DNA from: Streptomyces sp. NRRL S-340
GTDB lineage: Bacteria > Actinomycetota > Actinomycetes > Streptomycetales > Streptomycetaceae
Assembly: GCF_000720185.1 (NCBI RefSeq)
Contig: NZ_JOIY01000076.1
Location: 1-14,868 of the forward strand
Direction of reading: 5' to 3'
DNA length: 14,868 bases
This document shows positions 11,914 to 14,868 of the stretch, in pieces (the stretch's first letter is position 1; every line of letters begins with the position of its first letter). Below the pieces are notes generated by a model that worked only from the letters and a program-made list of their open reading frames with translations, was not told the origin of the DNA and searched no databases. The position numbers were made by a program, and so were the translations under genes.

Positions 11914-12654
11914 TCAGAACTCGTCGGCGCCGTTGCGCAGTTCCTCGGTCCAGTAGCCGGTCTTCGCGACCGCCTCGTCGACCGCGAGACCGCCGGCCGG
12001 GGCGTGGACGACGATGCTGCCCTCAGCGGGTCCGTCGGCGGCGAAGAGGTTCACGTTGAACTCCTTGACGACCTTGTTGTCCTCGTGCGCACCGCCGTTC
12101 GCGATCCGGACGTTGGCGTACGCCGACGCGCCGGACGCCAGGACGACGGGCACCCCCGGGTTGCTCTTCGCGACGGCCGGGATGTCCTTGGCGGTCTGAA
12201 TGGGGCCGAAGGCGAGCAGCGGGTACTTCAGCAGGCGGCAGGAGTGGCCAGAGGTGTTGGTGGCCGTCAGCACGACGTGCTCAGTGGGTGTCTCCTCGGC
12301 CTTCGCCGCCTTGACCTTCACGTCCTGGAAGGTGCAGACGGGCGCGGTCACGCCGGACTTGCCGGAGGCAGAACCGGAACCGGCCTTGTTCTTGGCGGCG
12401 GGCTGGGCATGGGTCCCGGACTTCGCGGTGCCGGACCCGCCGGAGGCCGACGCGGCGGAGCCCGCGGAGTCGGCGGCGACGGTGGCCCCGGTCGTGGCGG
12501 TGGCGGACTTCGCGGTGTCCGTGGCCGTCTGCGACGTCGAGGCGCCCCCCTCGTCCTTGGTGCCGGACCCGTCGCCGCCGCAGGCGGTCAGGCCCAGCGA
12601 GAGGGCGGCGACTGCGGCGACGGCCAGGACGGTGTGCTTGCGGTGGTTGCGCAT
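11914..12654 (-). CDS. Secreted lipoprotein with DUF4232-like domain
   Basis: This encodes 246 aa. The N-terminus MRNHRKHTVLAVAAVAALSL plus the lipobox LTAC (22-25) is a clear lipoprotein signal; cleavage before Cys25 leaves a lipid-anchored protein on the outer face of the membrane. Residues 26-105 are a Ser/Thr/Ala/Gly-rich, probably disordered and glycosylatable stalk. Residues about 108-246 look like the DUF4232 domain: APVCTFQDVKV, VVLTATNTSGHSCRLLKYP, ASAYANVRIANGG and the late Trp segment. The two Cys of VCTF and HSCR probably form a disulphide. The function of the family is unknown. The ATG at 12654 has GGGGGAG 7 nt upstream; the frame extends a further 31 codons with no signal-peptide logic. 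It lies downstream of the NB-ARC regulator on the same strand, 268 bp away. Confidence 0.88.
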   Translation of the reverse strand: MRNHRKHTVLAVAAVAALSLGLTACGGDGSGTKDEGGASTSQTATDTAKSATATTGATVAADSAGSAASASGGSGTAKSGTHAQPAAKNKAGSGSASGKSGVTAPVCTFQDVKVKAAKAEETPTEHVVLTATNTSGHSCRLLKYPLLAFGPIQTAKDIPAVAKSNPGVPVVLASGASAYANVRIANGGAHEDNKVVKEFNVNLFAADGPAEGSIVVHAPAGGLAVDEAVAKTGYWTEELRNGADEF

Positions 12655-12844
12655 GGTGGTTCTCCCCCGTGGTGTGATGAAGGCGGTGATGGCGGTGAAG
12701 CCGGTGGTGCGGCGGTCGTGGCCGGCACCCGGTGCCCCCTGACCCACACGCCTCCGCGGTCGTTGGCGCGGTGGCGCGGTCGTGGTCCTGGGCGGCGTCC
12801 GGAATCCCGTACTCCGGGCGCCTCCGCATCGGGCGTCGGCGTCC

Positions 12845-12927
12845 GGCGTCCCGTGCCCGGTGTCCCGTGCTCGGTGCCATGTACAGCTTCGGGTCCCGCG
12901 CTGCCGTCCCGCTTACGTCCCGCTAAC
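12845..12927. repeat. Small tandem duplications before the lipoprotein gene
   Basis: GGCGTCCCGTGCCC/GGTGTCCCGTGCTC are adjacent 14-bp copies (12845-12858, 12859-12872). GTCCCGCTTAC/GTCCCGCTAAC are adjacent 11-bp copies (12906-12916, 12917-12927), the second containing the stop codon of the NB-ARC gene. The 268-bp gap 12655-12922 holds no gene that I can support; 12680-12720 is also rich in GGCGGTGAT-like 9-bp units. Confidence 0.5.
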
Positions 12928-14868
12928 GCTTCGCTGCCAGCCCGGACAGCAGGTGCGCGGCCCGTTCGGCCCCGGGCGTGAAACCGGCTGCCTCGGACGC
13001 CGCCGCGGCCTGCCGGAACTCCTCGGCGGCCTCGTCGGTCCGGCCCAGGCCGGCCAGCGCCTCGCCGCACAGGATCCGCAGCTGGGCCCGGCCGACGGCG
13101 GCGTGCGGCGAGACGAGGGAGGTGGCGCGCAGCGTGTGCGTGAGGGCCGCCTCGTACGCGCCGGTCCGCAGGCAGTGCTGCGCCAGGTGCTGGAGTGTCA
13201 GCACCTGGGTGGAGGGGTGGCCGGTGCGGTCGGCGAGCGCGACGGCGCGGGCCATCAGCTCCCCGGGACGCGTGACGTCCCCGGTGGCGTCCAGGACGGC
13301 GGCGAGGTTGACGCAGGCGATGGCCTCGCTGATCGTGTCGCCCGCGCGGGCGGCCAGCCCGGGTGCCTGTTCCAGGTGGACGAGGGCTTCGGCGTCCCGG
13401 CCCTCCTCGTGCAGGATCCAGCCGAGCAGTGCCCGCGTCCGCGCCTGCGCGTCGAGGTCCTTCGCGTGCTCGGCCGAGGCGAGTCCGGCTTCCAGAAGAG
13501 GCGTCCAGCCGTCCGTGATCCGCCACAGCATCAGCGGCCACTGGACGAGGGCGAGCCGCCAGGCCCGGTCGTGCAGGCCCAGGGCAGCGGCGGCGGCGAC
13601 GGCACCCTCCAGCGCGGGGCGCTCCGCCGCGTACCAGGCGAGCGCGGCGGCCCGGTCGTCGAACTCGCGGGTGGCGGCCGGGCGCCGGGCGTCGGCGGGC
13701 AGCGCGTAGCAGGGCTGCGAGCCGGGTTCGGCGGCGGCGTCCGCGGCGAGCCCGGTGTAGAGGTAGTGGTCGAGGAGGCGGCGCAGTCCCTCGGGGTCGG
13801 CCTGCGGGGCGAGGTGGCGGGCGTAGAGACGGACCAGGTCGTGCGGTGTCCAGCGGCCGGGGACGGACTCGGTGAGCAGGTGGGCCGCGGCGAGCCGGTC
13901 GAGGTCGGCGGAGGCCTGGGCGGGGGTGGTCCCGGCGAGGGCGCTCGCCGTGAACCGGTCCAGGTCGGAACCGGTGTGCAGGCCGATGGCTCGGAACATC
14001 CGGGCCGCCGGTTCGGGCAGTTGCTGCACGGTGAGGTGGAGGGCGGCGGCGACACCGGTGTCCTCGACGTTCAGCAGGGCCAGGCGGCCCTGTTCGTCGG
14101 CGAGTTCGTGGGCCATCGCGCCGAGGGTCCACCGGGGGCGTTCGGCGAGGCGGGCGGCGGTGACGCGCAGGGCGAGCGGCAGCCCGTCACAGAGCCCGGC
14201 CAGCCGGGCTGCGGCCTCCGGCTCGGCGGCGACGCGTTCCTCGCCGAGGACGCTGACGAGCAGTGCCTCGGCGTCGGCCGCCGGGAGGTGGGCGAGCGGC
14301 AGCGGCCGGGCCGCGTCGGAGGCGATGAGCCCGCCGAGCCGGTCCCTGCTGGTGACCAGCGTCACGCAGTGGTCGCCGCCGGGCAGCAGCGGTCTGACCT
14401 GTTCGGAGGAGCGGGCGTTGTCGAGGACGACGAGCAGCCGGCGTCCGCCGGTGAGCGCGCGGAACAGCGCGCCGCGGGCGGCGGTGGTCTCGGGGACGTG
14501 GGGCGCCGGGGTGCCCAGCGCCAGCAGGAACTCCCGCAGCACCGAGCCGGTGTCGGGCGCGGGGGTGTCGCTGAAGCCGCGCAGGTCGGCGAAGAGCCGC
14601 CCGTCGGGGAAGGCGGCGCGCCGCTGGTGGGCCCAGTGCAGGGCGAACGCGGTCTTGCCGACCCCGGCGGGCCCGGTGATCAGGCAGACGGGCGCGTCCG
14701 TGACACCGGCGGCGCGGTCGAGGGCGGCCAGCTCGGCGTCCCTGCCGGTGAAACCGCGCGGGGGGCGGGGCAGCAGCTCCGGGACCGGAACGGCGGAATC
14801 GGCATGCGGCGGGCCGGGGCGGACGGCGGCCGGGGCGGTGGGGTCGTGGGACGGGGGCGAGGTGGGGC
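12923..14868 (-). CDS. NB-ARC/TPR regulator of AfsR/SARP type, N-terminus outside window
   Basis: The frame is open from the window edge to the TAG at 12923-12925, giving 647 residues of the C-terminal part. After a Pro-rich linker come GFTGRDAEL, the Walker A motif GPAGVGKT (14651-14674), the kinase-2 motif LLVVLDNA (about 14414-14437), a VTSRDRL segment, and CDGLPLALRV. This is an NB-ARC (STAND) ATPase. The remaining C-terminal half is helical with repeated Ala/Leu-rich pairs such as DAQARTRALLGWILHEEGR and EAIACVNLAAVLDATGDV, typical of TPR repeats. This layout is that of AfsR/SARP-like or XRE-NB-ARC-TPR regulators, which gate transcription by ATP-driven oligomerisation. The DNA-binding end lies beyond the window, so the type cannot be settled. 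Internal GTG codons such as 14542 are not starts, because Walker A lies upstream. Confidence 0.85.
   Translation of the reverse strand, partial: PTSPPSHDPTAPAAVRPGPPHADSAVPVPELLPRPPRGFTGRDAELAALDRAAGVTDAPVCLITGPAGVGKTAFALHWAHQRRAAFPDGRLFADLRGFSDTPAPDTGSVLREFLLALGTPAPHVPETTAARGALFRALTGGRRLLVVLDNARSSEQVRPLLPGGDHCVTLVTSRDRLGGLIASDAARPLPLAHLPAADAEALLVSVLGEERVAAEPEAAARLAGLCDGLPLALRVTAARLAERPRWTLGAMAHELADEQGRLALLNVEDTGVAAALHLTVQQLPEPAARMFRAIGLHTGSDLDRFTASALAGTTPAQASADLDRLAAAHLLTESVPGRWTPHDLVRLYARHLAPQADPEGLRRLLDHYLYTGLAADAAAEPGSQPCYALPADARRPAATREFDDRAAALAWYAAERPALEGAVAAAAALGLHDRAWRLALVQWPLMLWRITDGWTPLLEAGLASAEHAKDLDAQARTRALLGWILHEEGRDAEALVHLEQAPGLAARAGDTISEAIACVNLAAVLDATGDVTRPGELMARAVALADRTGHPSTQVLTLQHLAQHCLRTGAYEAALTHTLRATSLVSPHAAVGRAQLRILCGEALAGLGRTDEAAEEFRQAAAASEAAGFTPGAERAAHLLSGLAAKR

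Noticed and set aside
8627..11956. Very long + strand open frame of about 1,100 codons
   Set aside because: It runs across the threonine-synthase-like gene, the SDR and LysR in wrong frames. The translation is Arg/Ala/Gly-rich noise.
12588..14132. Open frame overlapping the NB-ARC gene on the same strand
   Set aside because: Arg/Pro-rich shadow frame. The NB-ARC/TPR frame has recognisable motifs and good third-position bias.

Overview
This window is very GC-rich. Its genes have GC-saturated third codon positions, some GTG starts, and families typical of streptomycetes: SpoIIE phosphatase/HATPase switch proteins, HutC-type GntR, a DUF4232-like lipoprotein and an NB-ARC/TPR regulator of the AfsR/SARP kind. 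I read it as a chromosomal segment of Streptomyces or a close relative. No rRNA, tRNA, insertion sequence, integrase or CRISPR array was seen.

Layout. (1) 1-1581, + strand: the 3' part of a large secreted-type protein with a Gly/His/Pro/Asp-rich linker and a C-terminal PD-(D/E)XK-like nuclease domain, then a small acidic protein that is probably its immunity partner. (2) 1749-6174, all - strand: in transcription order a small SPOR-like protein, a leaderless-looking NUDIX hydrolase, a stand-alone HATPase (anti-sigma-kinase type), and a PAS/PAS/GAF/SpoIIE-phosphatase/HATPase fusion. (3) 6175-8013: a long non-coding stretch with an 18-bp tandem repeat, a deaminase strikingly like blasticidin S deaminase (+), and a convergent HutC-family GntR regulator (-). 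(4) 8014-8558: a regulatory and relic region with several inverted repeats, a perfect 20-bp palindrome and a probable decayed gene. (5) 8559-9665 (+): a threonine-synthase-like PLP enzyme. (6) 9809-11696: an SDR oxidoreductase (-) divergent from a LysR regulator (+), with a LysR-type ATA-N9-TAT box between them. (7) 11914-14868 (-): a secreted lipoprotein and, running off the window edge, an NB-ARC/TPR regulator whose N-terminus is outside the window.

How the parts may work together. The toxin and its neighbour form a polymorphic-toxin module used in competition between bacteria. The two HATPase proteins probably take part in partner-switching control of sigma factors. The deaminase could give resistance to a nucleoside antibiotic, possibly controlled by the adjacent GntR. 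LysR probably controls the divergent SDR and itself.

A recurring oddity is that many intergenic gaps carry short, degenerate, GC-rich tandem repeats with periods of about 14-21 bp (5901-5940, 6618-6725, 9668-9792, 10660-10731, 11789-11913, 12845-12927). The most interesting items are the toxin/immunity pair, the blasticidin-S-deaminase homologue with its repeat-bearing upstream region, and the decayed gene with its palindromic control region.
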